Source: Chionoecetes opilio (Eukaryota > Arthropoda > Malacostraca > Decapoda > Majidae). From it: a stretch of 64,000 nucleotides of DNA. Location: NCBI GenBank assembly GCA_016584305.1, contig JACEEZ010023648.1:209501-273500 (forward strand). The letters are read 5' to 3'. A program made the position numbers and the translations under genes. Below, piece after piece: positions 1-11,512 of this stretch (the stretch's first letter is position 1; each line of letters starts with the position of its first letter). The notes under the pieces are model-generated. The model saw only the letters and a program-made list of their open reading frames with translations, was not told the DNA's origin and searched no databases.

Positions 1-432
1 TATAGCAGCGATAGCCTGCCTGGGTGTCGGAGCCATGTTTGTTTACCATCGACGAAAACAGTGCAAGCGAACAGCTGTGTGTGTGACGGTTTGCAGTCTC
101 CCGGGGTGGAAGTTTCGGCTAACACTAGAGGAGAGGAGAGAAGAGGACCTACGAAGCGAAACTTAAGAGAAAGAGGTCACAAGAAGAAGTTAAGAAATTG
201 TAATACGTACTAATATTCACTATTTTAACCCACATACACTCCTACAACTAAATCACCAGCAACACAGGCTCCTACCTTATATATGTAATATCTGATACAT
301 TATAACTCCTTAGAACCCAAGCATTCCAAAATAAAACAAAATAAATTATGTTTTGACGATTCGAGTGGCGATAAGCGGTCTGATATGCCATTCTTGCTCG
401 CAAATGGAGTCCGTTAAATCGAGGGTCAACTG
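1..432 (+). mobile_element. Pogo-A (Tigger-like) DNA transposon, 3' end, cut by window edge
   Basis: The sequence matches the right part of the complete Pogo-A copy at 27058-28641, from the block around 'gcagcgatagcctgcc' through the shared tail to the terminus. It ends in an inverted terminal repeat reading ...cgagggtcaactg followed by TA. No coding sequence remains in this part. The left end lies outside the window. Confidence 0.8.
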
Positions 433-720
433 TATATATATATACCGTATTTGCCGGCGCATAAGACGCAGTTTTTTCCCTTAAAAAAGAATGCAAAGTT
501 CACCCTGCGTCTAATGCGGCCATATTAGCGAATGAGAGGGTCGGGCAGTGAATGCAGAACAGCCGGTGGTGTATTACTAAAGGGATCTGGAGTGATCTGT
601 GTTAAAGCAGTAGCCCACTGAGCAAAAATTTTGTAACTGTGTTATCAACAGTAATGCATAATACTAAGAAAAGGTTGGAGTTAAGAGAAAACAAGAGCTG
701 GGGCAACAAGATAGCGATTA

Positions 721-898
721 TTGCTCCCAAAGATGGCCGTGTCAATGTAAACATCACCCACCCCCCTCTGCTGCTCTCCATTGTAAAACGTCTGTTTAAA
801 ACGTCTCAGCGACGCCCTCCGCGCACCCACCATGGGTCTTTACCGCTCAGACTCCCCCCCGCACCCATGGAAAGACAAACATCCGCATATTAGATGCC
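721..898 (+). pseudogene. LINE-I fragment inside MITE-E copy 1
   Basis: It is a degraded match to the segment after the RNase H domain of LINE-I, seen better at 49461-49705 and 32466-33170. Recognisable pieces are the region before 'KRLISRVC' and the 'YRSDSS' block. Small deletions break the frame. It sits at the same place in both long MITE-E copies, so it was acquired before they spread. Confidence 0.6.
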
Positions 899-2785
899 CG
901 CCTTAACCCGCATTCGACTCGGGCCACACAAGTTGACACAACAGTTGAAATGAGATGATAGTAGGGAGGCAGAATATAGTGTTGGAATTTTCGCTGGAAT
1001 GAGTATTGTTGATAAATGGAATAGTGAAACAAAGAGCGTGTTAGAGTTTTATTTGAAGGAGTGTGAGCGGTGAGAGGGAGTGTAGATCTTGGGGAGTCTG
1101 TCTATACACACGGGGATGGAGAAAGGGCGTCGTGGCTTTGTAGTTTATTTGACAGCGAGTCATTGTACAACGTGGGGACAAGAGGTGCGCGGCGTGTGTG
1201 TCTCTGTGTGTCCTTTGGCTGCTTGAATTACCTGGCTGGTGTTGCAGTTGTGTCGGCAAGGACAAAATCAGGTCAGCGTCGGTCACCCCCGGGCCTTTAA
1301 ACCTGGTCGCAGACAGGGGGGTGGCCTAAGCCGATGCAGGTGTGTATGTGCGGTGTGTTAGCGCCGCTACATGGTAAGCAGGGGGGGATAGGAGACAGCA
1401 TAGGGCCTTTGTACCACCTCGACCCCCCAATCCTCACCCCTGTAAACCCCTACGGATAAGGAAACTGTATGAAAGATGCTAGTTTAAAAAAGGGTTGCAA
1501 TGGTACCTGTAGACGGGACAAAAGTCTCCACACTGTACACCAAGACCAAAGACCCATCACGGCGCCACCACCGTCCCCCTCAAGGCCGAATCACACATAC
1601 CATCAAGGTGAAATTGGTGACAGGGCACCGTCTCATCACATCCGTTAGAATTTCTTACATTAGAACAAATAGACGTGTTACACTAAATGGTGCGCCGCCC
1701 TCCCCAGCTCCAATACATCACTGTCCTGTCACGTAACGGTTTTTTGGGGAAGAATATTTTAACGAATGAGACTGTGCCGTGCTGATAATTGTCTTTTTCT
1801 CAAGGCTTTATGTACCCAAAACAATATCTTTTTGAGTTCCACTCCTCTTCTTCATCGGACAGAAGTGCTATTAATGCAAATTTCTTCAAGCATAGCCTCT
1901 GAGGCACCATGTCTGCTTAGAGGGTGAGCAGGGAACTGCAGAAAATTACGGAACCATGACGATAGTGTGAATACAAGGCACGGCTGACGGAACGCTGCCG
2001 TGATTTCAGAGTGTGAACAGCCTTCACCTGTACCTTCCTGAAGAAGACTAATCAAACCCCCGCGACTGTGATAGATTCATAGGTGTAAAGCAGTGCAATA
2101 TCGTCGATTCCGACAACGGTGCCTTCACAAATTTCAACAATAACAACAAGGTAGAGATGGTTACCTTACAGTGTTTATCTAAATATCTTTCGTGAATTTT
2201 GTTATTTGGACAACCACCGATTTCGAGGCCGAAACTTAAGTCGTCCTGAATAGTTTTGATGTGTTTGAATTAATCTGTGTTCCGTTTTTTTCGAAAAACA
2301 ATGTTTGTTTACATGTGTGTATGTGGGGGAGGCAACCTGCCCTCCAGGTCCGCCCGCAAACATTGCTACGCTTCACACTGCCATATTGGTAATTTTCGTT
2401 ATTTCTCTATATCATCTGTTACTAAACCAAAACCCCACCTCTAACCTAACCAAATCTGATTTAACCTAACTTAACTTTCTGGCTGAAGTAACGGTTTGAT
2501 TTTCGGTACTACGTGTAATGCCATTATTATTCAATTGCGCCCTGGGAAATGGGGCTCAAAAAAACTCAGAATGAAGAAAGCTACACGATGGTGTAGGTAA
2601 GAGTTCTAGGACTTTTGAAAGCCTACTACCAAAAATATGCCAATATCTATACTGCAAATTTTTCCCCAAAGTCTAAACACATGGCAGAAAAGCAACAAAA
2701 GGGATACCTACAACATTAAATCTAAGCTAATGTCATAGGTAGCAAATATTAGAATATCAAATTTGTGGGGGCATCCTGCAATATA

Positions 2786-3818
2786 CAGTCAGCGCAAAAA
2801 AACTGGGACGCCAAAAAACTTGGGGCGGGAATAACGTTCTTAGCTGTTTTGACAATTTCGGTGGGAGCGATTGAATTTTTTACGTTTTTGTATTCTGGCA
2901 GTGTATTAGGGGTTTTTGCTGTAGATTCCTTGCTCCTGCCGCTCTGTATCTTCCAAGTCATCATAGGAAGAGGTTGTTGTGTTTTTGGGTTTTCCAACCT
3001 TCCTACACCCCCCTTCGCCCCTCCATCTTCTATGCCTTCTCCAGGTTTTAATAAAGTATTTTGCTGGGCAAATCTCTATCCATTGTGAAGAAAACACATA
3101 TAGTAACCTTGTATCGAAGTGGGAAACAATTGGCCAGATAGCGAGGGAGGATGTGTGTTTCCAAACATCCGTCTCGGTGTGGTGCAGGCGGGTGCAAGAT
3201 GGTGGTTAGAGACTGTTTTTTGGGGTGGAAGAAAGGGTTCAGGGCGGCCAAGAAAAAAACTTCAAAGAAGACTGATCAACTGCTCATAAGGTTTGTTGAT
3301 GTCAATAATCATTTTTTTGCAGTTGAAACAGTCTTCTTTGAAGTTTTTCTTGGGGCCCCCCGACCCTTTCTTCCACGCCAAAACAGTCTCTAACTCACCA
3401 TCTTGCGCCCGCCTGCACCACACCGAGACGGTATGTTTGGAAAAACAAACTCCCTTGCATCGGGCCAATTGTTTCCCTCTTCGATACAAGGTTACTATAT
3501 TGTTTTCTTCACAATTGTTTGGAGATTTGCCCAGCATAATATTTTATTAGACCTGGAGAAGGCGATAGAAGATGGAGGGGCGAATGGGGGTGTGGGAAAG
3601 GTTGGAGAACCAAAAAAACAAAAACCTTTTCCTATGATGATTTGGAAGATACAGAGCGGGCAGCAGCGAGGAATCTACAGCAGGAAACCCTAATACACTG
3701 CCAGATATACAAAAAACGTAAAAACATTCAATCGCTCCCCCCAAAATTGTCAAAATAGCTAAGGACGTTATTCCCCCCCAAGTTTTTTGGCGTCCTAATT
3801 TTTTTTGCCCCGGGACTG
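2786..3818. mobile_element. Foldback DNA element: two ~500-bp inverted arms
   Basis: The element is almost entirely palindromic. The left arm (2786 to about 3290) and the right arm (about 3320-3818) are inverted copies, around a short centre near 3300-3320. The ends are cagtcagcgcaaaa and the inverse of ttttgccccgggactg, each flanked by TA. The MITE-E copy at 49192-51408 has the empty site (single TA at about 51134), which proves the insertion and its TA duplication. The open frames in each arm are mirror images of each other and need not be genes. It is Tc1/mariner-like by ends and target (inference). Confidence 0.85.
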
Positions 3819-4090
3819 TATTATGTTTTATGAACGATTTTGGTTACACTGTCATTCTCTTACATTTTAACGAGTATAATTTTTCATTCACATTCATTGC
3901 ACTGGAATATTGTATTTAGGTACATGCTCATAATCATTTGCTTTCCCTACAAATCCTTTTTTTTTTTAATAACTTGATACTTTACGGGAAAAAAAATTCC
4001 CTCATAAACACCATATTTTTTTCTTCACAAACCTTTTTGAAAAATAGGGGGCGTCTATGCGTCGGCAAATACGGTATATATATATATATA

Positions 4091-4178
4091 CGTTGCCCCT
4101 CGATTTAACGGACTCCATTTGCGAGCAAGAATGGCATATCAGACCGCTTATCGCCACTTGAATCGTCAAAACATTTTT
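4091..4178 (-). repeat. Inverted 88-bp terminal fragment of Pogo-A
   Basis: It is the reverse complement of the last ~90 bases of the Pogo-A end at 342-432, including the terminal repeat cgttgcccctcgatttaac. It starts just after the MITE-E right end, so MITE-E copy 1 is bracketed by inverted Pogo-A termini and short TA runs. Confidence 0.75.
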
Positions 4179-4555
4179 TAAATATATATATATATACTGT
4201 CGGACCCCGCCGAAAAACGATAGTTACGGTCCTGACCCGTCGTGCACGGAAAAAATTCGTGTTCGGCGAATAACAGGTTCAATAGGAAAAATGGGGGTTA
4301 CGTTCCCAAACCCATCACTTTTGGGGGGGTCTAGGTTACGTTCCCAGACCCTCATTTTTGGAGGGTAAAAAATGTTTACTACTATTTTTGGGTAAATAAG
4401 ATGAAGGAAAAAAACTGTTATTCCCAATTAATATTTTTTATTAATAATAATAATACCTTAAAACTAGAAAATGGTTTTCATTAACTATAAAAAAAAATAG
4501 AGGTAACAGGCTCTTGGCTGGTGTAGCAGGAGCATGGCTGGTGTGCGGGTGGAGA

Positions 4556-7022
4556 TCACTCACTGTCTGTATCATCTGGATCATCAAAGCCACATAATGG
4601 GATGGGAGAGACAGATGACATTGATGAGGTAGTATTATCTGGTTGTAGCAGGAGAAACCCAGGAGGTTTTAGCAGGTGAGAATGCTTCTTGGCTGGTGTG
4701 CGGGGCTGGAGATGGTTTGAAGAAAGCTGTGATGGGCTTTTGGCAAGCAGAGGCCTCCATGCTCCTTAAATTTTCCTTGTGGTATAAGGCCTTCATCCAC
4801 AACTCTCTTGAACTTGATGCCCTCTCCTGTATGGGTCTTGGTCAAGTGAAGAGCTCTGTCAAGTTATCTGCTTCCCTCAGCAAGTTTCTAAATTTTCATG
4901 ATGGTAAAACACAGGCCTTGTCTCTGTGTCGTCATCTTTCATCAGCATCATCACCTGCTTGGTCATCCTCATTCATCTGGATAATCTCTTCCATGAAGGC
5001 TCTGCTCCAGGGGAGTCAATGAGTTCTGCCACATCCTCCTCAGTCATGTCAGAGAAGCCTTCACCCCCAAACAGTGTGTGCCAGGTCTACAATGTCCTTC
5101 ATTTGCTGAGTGACTGCCAGGGAACCCATTGAAGTCGTTGGGACACACTCAGGCCAGAGTGCATACCAACAGGCATTAAGGGTGCTTGGCTTCATTTATC
5201 CCATGCCTGCTTGATGGTCAAAAGAGCATGTCTGGAGTTGTATGCTCCAGAAGTCCATGAGAGTCATCGTGCTGTCTTTCTTCCACCCTTTTGAGTGCTT
5301 CTCTGTACACAGCCCCTTGGTAGTTGCACTTGAATGTCTTGATCACACCCATGTCCATCGGTTGCAACGGGAAATGTCCTTGGGGGAAGGTAGGAAACGC
5401 ACACATTCGGATGGTCCAGTTAAGTGCCTTTGTGAAGTGTGTCCACCAGCATTACCCAATAGCAGAACTGCCTAAATGCCAGATTTTTCTTGGACATTTA
5501 GAGCTGCACTTCTGGCACAAAATGTTCATGGAACCACTCCTCAAACACCTTCGCTGTCACCCATGCCTTCTTGTTTGATTTCCATACCACTGACAGAAAA
5601 CGCTTGTTGAGTCCCTTCAGAGCACGTGGGTTGGCAGCACGATACACAAGGAGCGGTTTAATCTTGCAGCCCCCCTGCAGCTTTCCCCACAAACAGCAGT
5701 GTCAGACGGCCCTTAAAATTTGCCTTGAACCCCTGGTAACTTCTTGACTTCCTTGTGGATGTAAGTCCTATTGGGCCAAAATTTTCTGTAAAATAGGCCA
5801 GTTTCGTCCGCGTTGAACACCTGTCAGGTAGGTAGTCACTGTCTTCAATCAGGACTTTAAGGTGCTGAGGTATGCCTGCGCCCCTTCCTTATCAGCTGAC
5901 CCACTCTCACCTGTGAAAAAAAACGAAGGAAAAAACCTTTTCATTATGGGAATTTTGGCAAGTCAATAGATAGAAGATAGAAGTGTGAAAAAAAAATTTA
6001 ATGCTCTTCATTACGGAATATAGGGATGAGTCAATATTAGATAGATAGAAGTGTGAAAATATATTGAATGTTTTTACCTGTGCGAGCAATGTTGTGAAAG
6101 GGTAAAACGCTGCTGAATCTATGGAACCAACCCTGGCTGGCAATAAACCGGGGGCAGGGGAGGATCCAGAAGGCTCCTTCTCTGCTAGGTGGTCGTAGAT
6201 GCTCCTTTGCCTTTTCTGAGGGTACGCCGTCCACGTTGCTCTTCCGCTGGTCCACTTTCTCTGATATCCACCTGTTATGCTAAATGACAAGAAAAAAACA
6301 ATGGTAAATACAATGGTACTGTACAACGGTATGCCTCAAACACACACACACAATGATGCATGCTAAAAACACCTGCACGTAGCACCACACACACACACAC
6401 ACACCAACACACACACGCCTCAACACAGCCCCCACCACCGCAGCACCTGTTAACACACCTGCACGTAGACGACACACACACACACAACACACATGCCTCA
6501 ACACAGCCCACACCACGCAGCACCTGTGTTAACACACCTGCACGTAGCACAACACACACACACACCCGTAGTAATATACGTAGTAACATAGGGTAAATAA
6601 ACATACTTTTTCATATGTAATAATTAACTCAACCTGTAACACCCTTACACACCACCCCAGCACCTGTTAGCACACCATTTTAGCAACAACACACAATAAC
6701 ATAAACTTTATTTATATGAAAAAATCATTAACTCACCTGTTCAGTATTTTCTCCATCTTCTCTAGCAGCGGGTCACGTCGGCTCACAGAAGCCACCTTGC
6801 TAGAGACATCAGCACTCTCTCGCACGCTTTGTCTTATTTTTTCACGAGTCTTCCCGATGGGACGAACGTGGCCTCATGCAGGCCAAACTTCTTGCCCCTA
6901 GCAGACCAGCCTAGGCACTATCAATCACCCGCAAGCACATCCATCTTCTCCGCTAGGGACAACACTTTCCTCTTCTTCTCGCTTGACCCTGGAGTAGGTG
7001 GAGCCCAACGCTTGGAAGACAT
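4556..7022 (-). pseudogene. TIGD1-like (pogo/Tigger) transposase pseudogene, three exons
   Basis: Reading the minus strand, exon 1 (7022-6737) begins with an ATG and an N-terminal helix-turn-helix segment ('LSLAEKMDVLAG'), then is broken by stops. It ends at a good donor, CAG|GTGAGT. Exon 2 (6271-6078) has the CENP-B-type segment 'GWFHRFSS' and 'HNIARTG'. Exon 3 (5910-4556) carries the DDE domain: the first Asp is intact in 'NADETGL' (about 5797-5817), and 'LKPLLVYRAANPRALKG' and 'QPMDMGVIKTFK' follow. The second catalytic Asp, normally in LLLDN, reads LLLGN (about 5437-5475). Several frameshifts and stops are present. It would have cut and pasted the element in the nucleus; it is dead here. 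The family call is firm from these motifs. Confidence 0.85.
6340..6570. repeat. CA-rich compound minisatellite in Pogo-D intron 1
   Basis: Two to three copies of a roughly 85-bp unit combine (CA)n with 'cctgcacgtagcac' and 'gcctcaacacagccc'. It lies between exon 1 and exon 2 of the Pogo-D transposase and encodes nothing convincing. Confidence 0.75.
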
Positions 7023-7305
7023 GGCCAGCAGGAGCAGCCGACGTGAGGGGAACAGCAGCACGAGCAAGAGAGAGAAAGACTAAGTGTAGCAGCTCTGGCG
7101 GCCCAGGCTGAGCGTGCCCAGGCTGTCAAAAGGCAGCCAAGGCAGGCAAAATGGCCGCCGACAGCATCGACAACATCCGTCGGGAAATTCAAATTCGTGT
7201 TATCGCGAGTAAAACTCGGGGTTCGGCAAGTCATGGGATATTTTACCTATTCGTGTAAGTGGAGTTTCGTGCAGGGCGAACTCGTGTTCGCGCGGGGTCC
7301 CACAG

Positions 7306-7376
<71 letters not shown>

Positions 7377-7377
7377 A
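7306..7377. repeat. (TA)n microsatellite
   Basis: An interrupted TA tract lies between the right end of Pogo-D and the left end of MITE-F copy 1. Confidence 0.95.
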
Positions 7378-8118
7378 CAACCCTCGTTTTCCCGGACCTC
7401 CATTTCCCGGATATCGGATTTGCGGTCAAAATCCGAGGTCTGAGGATATGTCAGAGTCCCGGACAAATGCCTAGTCCAGTCCGAAATCAAAAAGTTTTCC
7501 GGCGGGGGCTGAGCGTCACAGTCACCCTGGTCAGTGTCCGTGCCTCCGCCAGGTGGCAGCATGCTCAGCAGTCTATTGTTTACATTTGGGCACACGACAC
7601 TCACGGTTCACCTGCACCGCCTCTGTCAGTCCCTGACCTGCCCCTGGTGCAGGAACATCTCTGAGACTATTTAACACTTTCTGCTGCAGTGTCTGCGCTT
7701 CCACTCCCCTCGTGTAGTGTTACACTTCAACTCCTCACCCTGAACGTCGCCACCTGTGACCTGCCCACCCTGCTGACGGTGGCTGGCGTCTACTCCCCGG
7801 CAAACACGCTGTCATCCGCCTCACCTGTGCCCTTTCCTGAGGAAGACAGGTCAACTCAGTGCCTGTGATAACATCATAGGACATCACCCGGGCTCATAGG
7901 GGTTTTCCCCAAGGGATCCTCGCAGGCTAAAAACAACAACAAAGTGACGTAAAAGTCCGCGGCTGGGTAGTTAATATTGGCGGTTGACGGACAGTAAATA
8001 CTAGAGTAGGATAAACTTTCCCGGGGGTGGGTAATGGCCTCGGACTGTTTCGATTCCCGGACGTTTACGGTTCCCCGGGCCAGTGCTCCCCCCTAATAGT
8101 CCAGGAAAACGAGGGTTG
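7378..8118 (+). mobile_element. MITE-F, copy 1
   Basis: The ends are caaccctcgttttcccgg and the inverse of ccaggaaaacgagggttg. The left arm ('tttcccggatatcgg') and the right arm match the copies at 55915-56915 and 56926-58004. The interior from about 7540 to 7945 is a plus-strand fragment of the LINE-I 3' end. There is no transposase. Confidence 0.8.
7540..7945 (+). pseudogene. LINE-I 3' end (post-RNase H region and 3' UTR) inside MITE-F
   Basis: It matches the CCHC and C-terminal part of the protein at 32466-33170: the 'CPWC' knuckle region, then the 'LTLLTVAGVYSP' block and the terminal cysteine-rich tail. It then runs through the 3' UTR ('cctgtgataacatcatagg') into a short tail of aacaacaac. 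Frameshifts interrupt the frame. Confidence 0.7.
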
Positions 8119-9376
8119 TGTGTATATATAATTTTAAAAACGAGCACCGATTCTGCCACCCAGCGGCTGTCCAAACACTTTACCCAAATGGACCACACCC
8201 CAAAAACCCGCTTTCTAATTTTGCATGTAGGGCTTTGGTTTAGGCATGTTAAAAAGGTTAGTAAGGTTAAATTTTATGAAAAAAAAAATTCTTGAAATTC
8301 CTAAAAGGGTTTTTTTTCATATTTAATTTACCACAAGTTTATAAAAAACCTTGTCTGTGTTTAAACAGAAGAATCTTTTAAAATTAGAGCAGTGCAAAAA
8401 AGTTGCCACTAGGTAGATAAAAATGGCTGCAAAGCTAGCATGCAGCAGCTTTGTTGATGATGAACGGTCCAATCGGGTACGATAGGCTTAATTGTCTTGA
8501 TAGGGATTCAGAAGGGGAGATAGGATAAGTTTCAATGGGTCGCTTTTGATATTTTGGGTTTTTAGGCACATATCATAATCAAAATAATGCATACATTATA
8601 ATTTGAATCCTGCACTAGAAAATACGAGAACTTTAGTACAATTTAAAAAGAAAAATTGCGCGATCAAAAAATTTTTGATCATTTTTAAAAAAAATATGTT
8701 AATTCTTGTAAAACTTGAACTTTTGGGTTTTTAAACTTCAAAAAAAATTTTGTTTCATAAAAATTTTTTTGTATTTTTAGGATTTTAAATTGAAGTTGAT
8801 AAGTTATTAGTTTAAATGAATTCTGTTGGTTTTCCACTAAGTCACCATTTGGAGAATGCTGTTTATGAAAAAAAGATTTTTTAAAAGTTGGTTTTTTGTT
8901 AATCTTTGCTTTGATATACATTTATCTAGGTATTTTTGACTTAAAGAAGAGAAAAAGTGAGTTAACTTTTTACTTTGCATTTTTAAACCCTGCCGTGTCT
9001 TTTTCCAGTGAGTTTGCTGCATACTTTTAAAACTAATTTGCTTTTTTTTTCATTTTCCTCTGTTGACTAAAATTTGCAGTGGTTTTGATGTGATTCTTCA
9101 TGCCAGTTTGTTCCCTATATTTCCCTTTTCTTTTCAGGATCAAAAGTCTGCAGGACCGACAAATTACTCAATTCTTCAAAATTTATTTTTGGTACTGGGC
9201 GTTGGAAAAATCATGTTACTACACATTTACTGAAAAAAAAATGTAAGTACCAGTTGATATCGCCCGTAACATCTAAGAGTCTTATCAAAAATGGTAATTT
9301 GTTATGTTAAACGGATAAGAACGGCCAGCATTTGCCATTTTTTTGTAGCTCTACAGTCGATGAATCTAGGTACGTA
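8119..9376. other. AT-rich stretch without recognisable genes
   Basis: The sequence is A/T-rich with many homopolymer runs. I see no coding frame with family motifs, no terminal repeats and no match to the other repeats in the window. Confidence 0.6.
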
Positions 9377-10369
9377 GGGTCCCGCTTTGGACGTGTTCCC
9401 ATAGAAAATTTCCCTTATAAAACGAAGCCTAAAAAAATTTTTTCCAATATTTTTTTGGAACGAAGTGATCATATAGAACGATTTGCCACAAATAGGGGAA
9501 ATCCGAGGAGTTTTTCAATAGAGCGCCAAAAAAACGTACCCAACAACATGACGCACAAAAAGAATGTAATGTACAGTAAATGTAATAGTAGTGACAACCT
9601 TCCCCCCAACGTTGTTTCCTCTTCTTTTTAACCCCCACCCCACCCCAACAAACTATCCTCATTCCCTCATTTATCAATCCCCCCCACCTCCCTCCTGCAC
9701 ACATGCAGGGATAATAAAAACATAATTCAAAGGCCAAAAAAAGGGATGGGAAAAATGGAATAAAGGAAAATAAGGGAAAAAAAAAAGAGTGAGGAGCCTA
9801 CTAATGAAATTTTAGCAGCTGACATGTAGGTAAAAAAGGGGTCATTAATGAGTTTATATCATAATTTTATACTATTTTTTATTTATTTAAAATTATTTGC
9901 CCCCTAAAAAACATCTGTTAATTTTTTAATTTCTTATTTTAAGTAGGGAGGGAGGCCCCTGACCCGTGTCAATGTTTCCCATAGGGTTTATATTTCCTAG
10001 TTTCCCCACCTAGATAAAAGGAATGCCAGGCCCCCAAAATTACGAATTATGATATCTTTTTTTTTGTGATTTTTTTTTTTCTTTTTTTAATTACTGTTTA
10101 GCATTGTTTTTCTTTTATCTGAAATATAAACTGTTTGGGGATTTTTTTCTTCTTTCCTTTTTTTTTTTTTTTTTTTCGCGCGAGACGACGTAACATTAGC
10201 TTTTCGGGCGACAGGACGCAGACTTTCAGTCTTTCAAAACTTGAAAAAGAATTTATTTTCACGTTGGCAAAGGAATTTTTATATATACAAGCATCTTCCG
10301 CAGCTAATATATATAGAGACTTGTTTTACGTTACCTCTAATTTCCCTGAATTCCCCAGAGTGGCGACTC

Positions 10370-10630
10370 AACTGTTGAGTTAAAATACTAGCTGGCGACT
10401 TTACTGTAGTAGGTATAGTGAGGTCGCCACTCTGTTTTATTCTTGTAATTTGTTCATTTATAGCCCTACTATGACACAGATGAAGACACAAAATGACACA
10501 GACTCTCGAGATAGCCCCTTCTAACTTTCCTGAAATCATGGATGTACAAATGTAAGTATTAATGCCACCACACGTCTGTAAATAACAAAGAAACGTAGAA
10601 CTGGCGACTTCACTCTTATCTACGGTAGTT
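10370..10630 (+). mobile_element. MITE-J-related fragment
   Basis: It contains 'gtcgccactctg', 'tcatttatagcc', 'gacacagatgaagacac' and ends '...ctcttatctacggtag', matching the MITE-J copies at 41726-42223 and 47317-48654. The left terminus is rearranged. Confidence 0.65.
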
Positions 10631-10632
10631 GT

Positions 10633-11029
10633 AAATACATAACCTATGGGAAACATTGATATTGGTCGAATGTTCCTCCCGTCCCGTACTATAAAGTAAG
10701 TATATAAATGATTAACAGATGAATTATTGGCCTAAATAATGTTAATTGAATATACAAATAGCATAAAATAATGATATAAACATTTATATGAATGATCCCT
10801 TTTACCTACACGTCAGCTGCTGAAAGTTACATCAGTATGGCTGCCTCACTCTCTTATTTACCCTTATTGCTCCTTTATTCCATTATTCCATGCACTGCAT
10901 GTTATTTATATATTTATTTAACATTATTTAGACCTATAATTCATTTGTTAATTATTTATATACTTATTTTATAGTACGGGACGGGAGGACCAATCGACCA
11001 ATATCAATTTTTCTCATAGGTTATGTGTT
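10633..11029. repeat. Large palindrome: ~80-bp arms, ~230-bp spacer
   Basis: The arm at 10633-10715 ('acataacctatgggaa ... tcccgtcccgtacta') is inverted at about 10943-11029. The spacer is AT-rich. A foldback arrangement within MITE-K is likely. Confidence 0.75.
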
Positions 11030-11274
11030 TCACATGGAGCTAATTCACATAGAACGACCTCGTTTATCGACCAATTTCTCATTCTGTGGGACCCTAGTGT
11101 AGTGTACAGTCAATAATTCTTTGGGTAAGCATCGTGGGAGAGACAAAAAGAAAAAGAAATGTAGCTCTTTACAAACCCAACCTCTGGATCAAAGGGAGGT
11201 TATGAAGAGTTATGTTATGTTCATCTTATGTTAAACATCATGTTATACAACATATTATATAACAATATTGGGCT

Positions 11275-11512
11275 CGGATTTTAAGGAGACCGCTCATCTT
11301 TCTCCACTCCGCCAGGGGATCCAGGACTTCTCGGTCTCTTACTCCTATTTCAGCAGCATGACAGGTGCCACTAAAAAAAAGAAAATCCTTCTTGCACCAC
11401 CATAGGCGAGGGCCAACCATCATAGCTCTTAAATGATCCCAGAGAGCTAAAAACATCAAGTCCTCATGGAGAGAAATGCCTACAAGTGCCATATACACAC
11501 ACACACACAACA
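11275..11512 (+). mobile_element. SINE-1 copy, 5'-truncated, ending in (CA)n
   Basis: The block 'ggcgagggccaaccatcat ... gcctacaagtgcc' matches the body and 3' end of the tRNA-derived SINE at 54335-54701. The tRNA head is missing. A CA run and an A run close it. Confidence 0.6.

Larger units (their letters stand above)
445..4074. mobile_element. MITE-E, copy 1 (ends CCGTATTTGCCGGCGC), with nested insertions
   Basis: The termini are ccgtatttgccggcgcat at the left and the inverse ...gtcggcaaatacgg at the right, both flanked by TA. The body aligns with the copy at 49192-51408, which lacks the foldback insertion (2786-3818) and about 395 bp around 2066-2460. It carries a LINE-I fragment at 721-898. 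Several frames are open but none looks like a gene. By its ends and TA target it is a Tc1/mariner or pogo-type non-autonomous element; the superfamily is inferred. Confidence 0.75.
4197..7305 (-). mobile_element. Pogo-D: full-length Tigger-like transposon with decayed transposase
   Basis: The termini are ctgtcggaccccgcc at the left and the inverse of gcggggtcccacag at the right, flanked by TA on both sides. The 3.1-kb body holds one intron-containing transposase pseudogene on the minus strand (7022-4556). The left subterminal region carries short direct repeats of 'ggttacgttcccarac'. This is the most complete DNA transposon in the window. Confidence 0.85.
9377..11098. mobile_element. Possible MITE-K: right end clear, left end tentative
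   Basis: At 11029-11098 there is a terminus reading, on the minus strand, tagggtcccacagaatgag, then 'aaattggtcgataaacg'. The same terminus recurs at 19253-19325. A weaker match, tagggtcccgctttgg, at about 9377 could be the other end. Between them lie poly-T tracts, a MITE-J-related block (10370-10625) and a large palindrome. The element boundary on the left is uncertain. Confidence 0.4.

Noticed and set aside
2765..3693. Several ~100-residue open frames
   Set aside because: They are mirror images within the foldback element and show no family motif.
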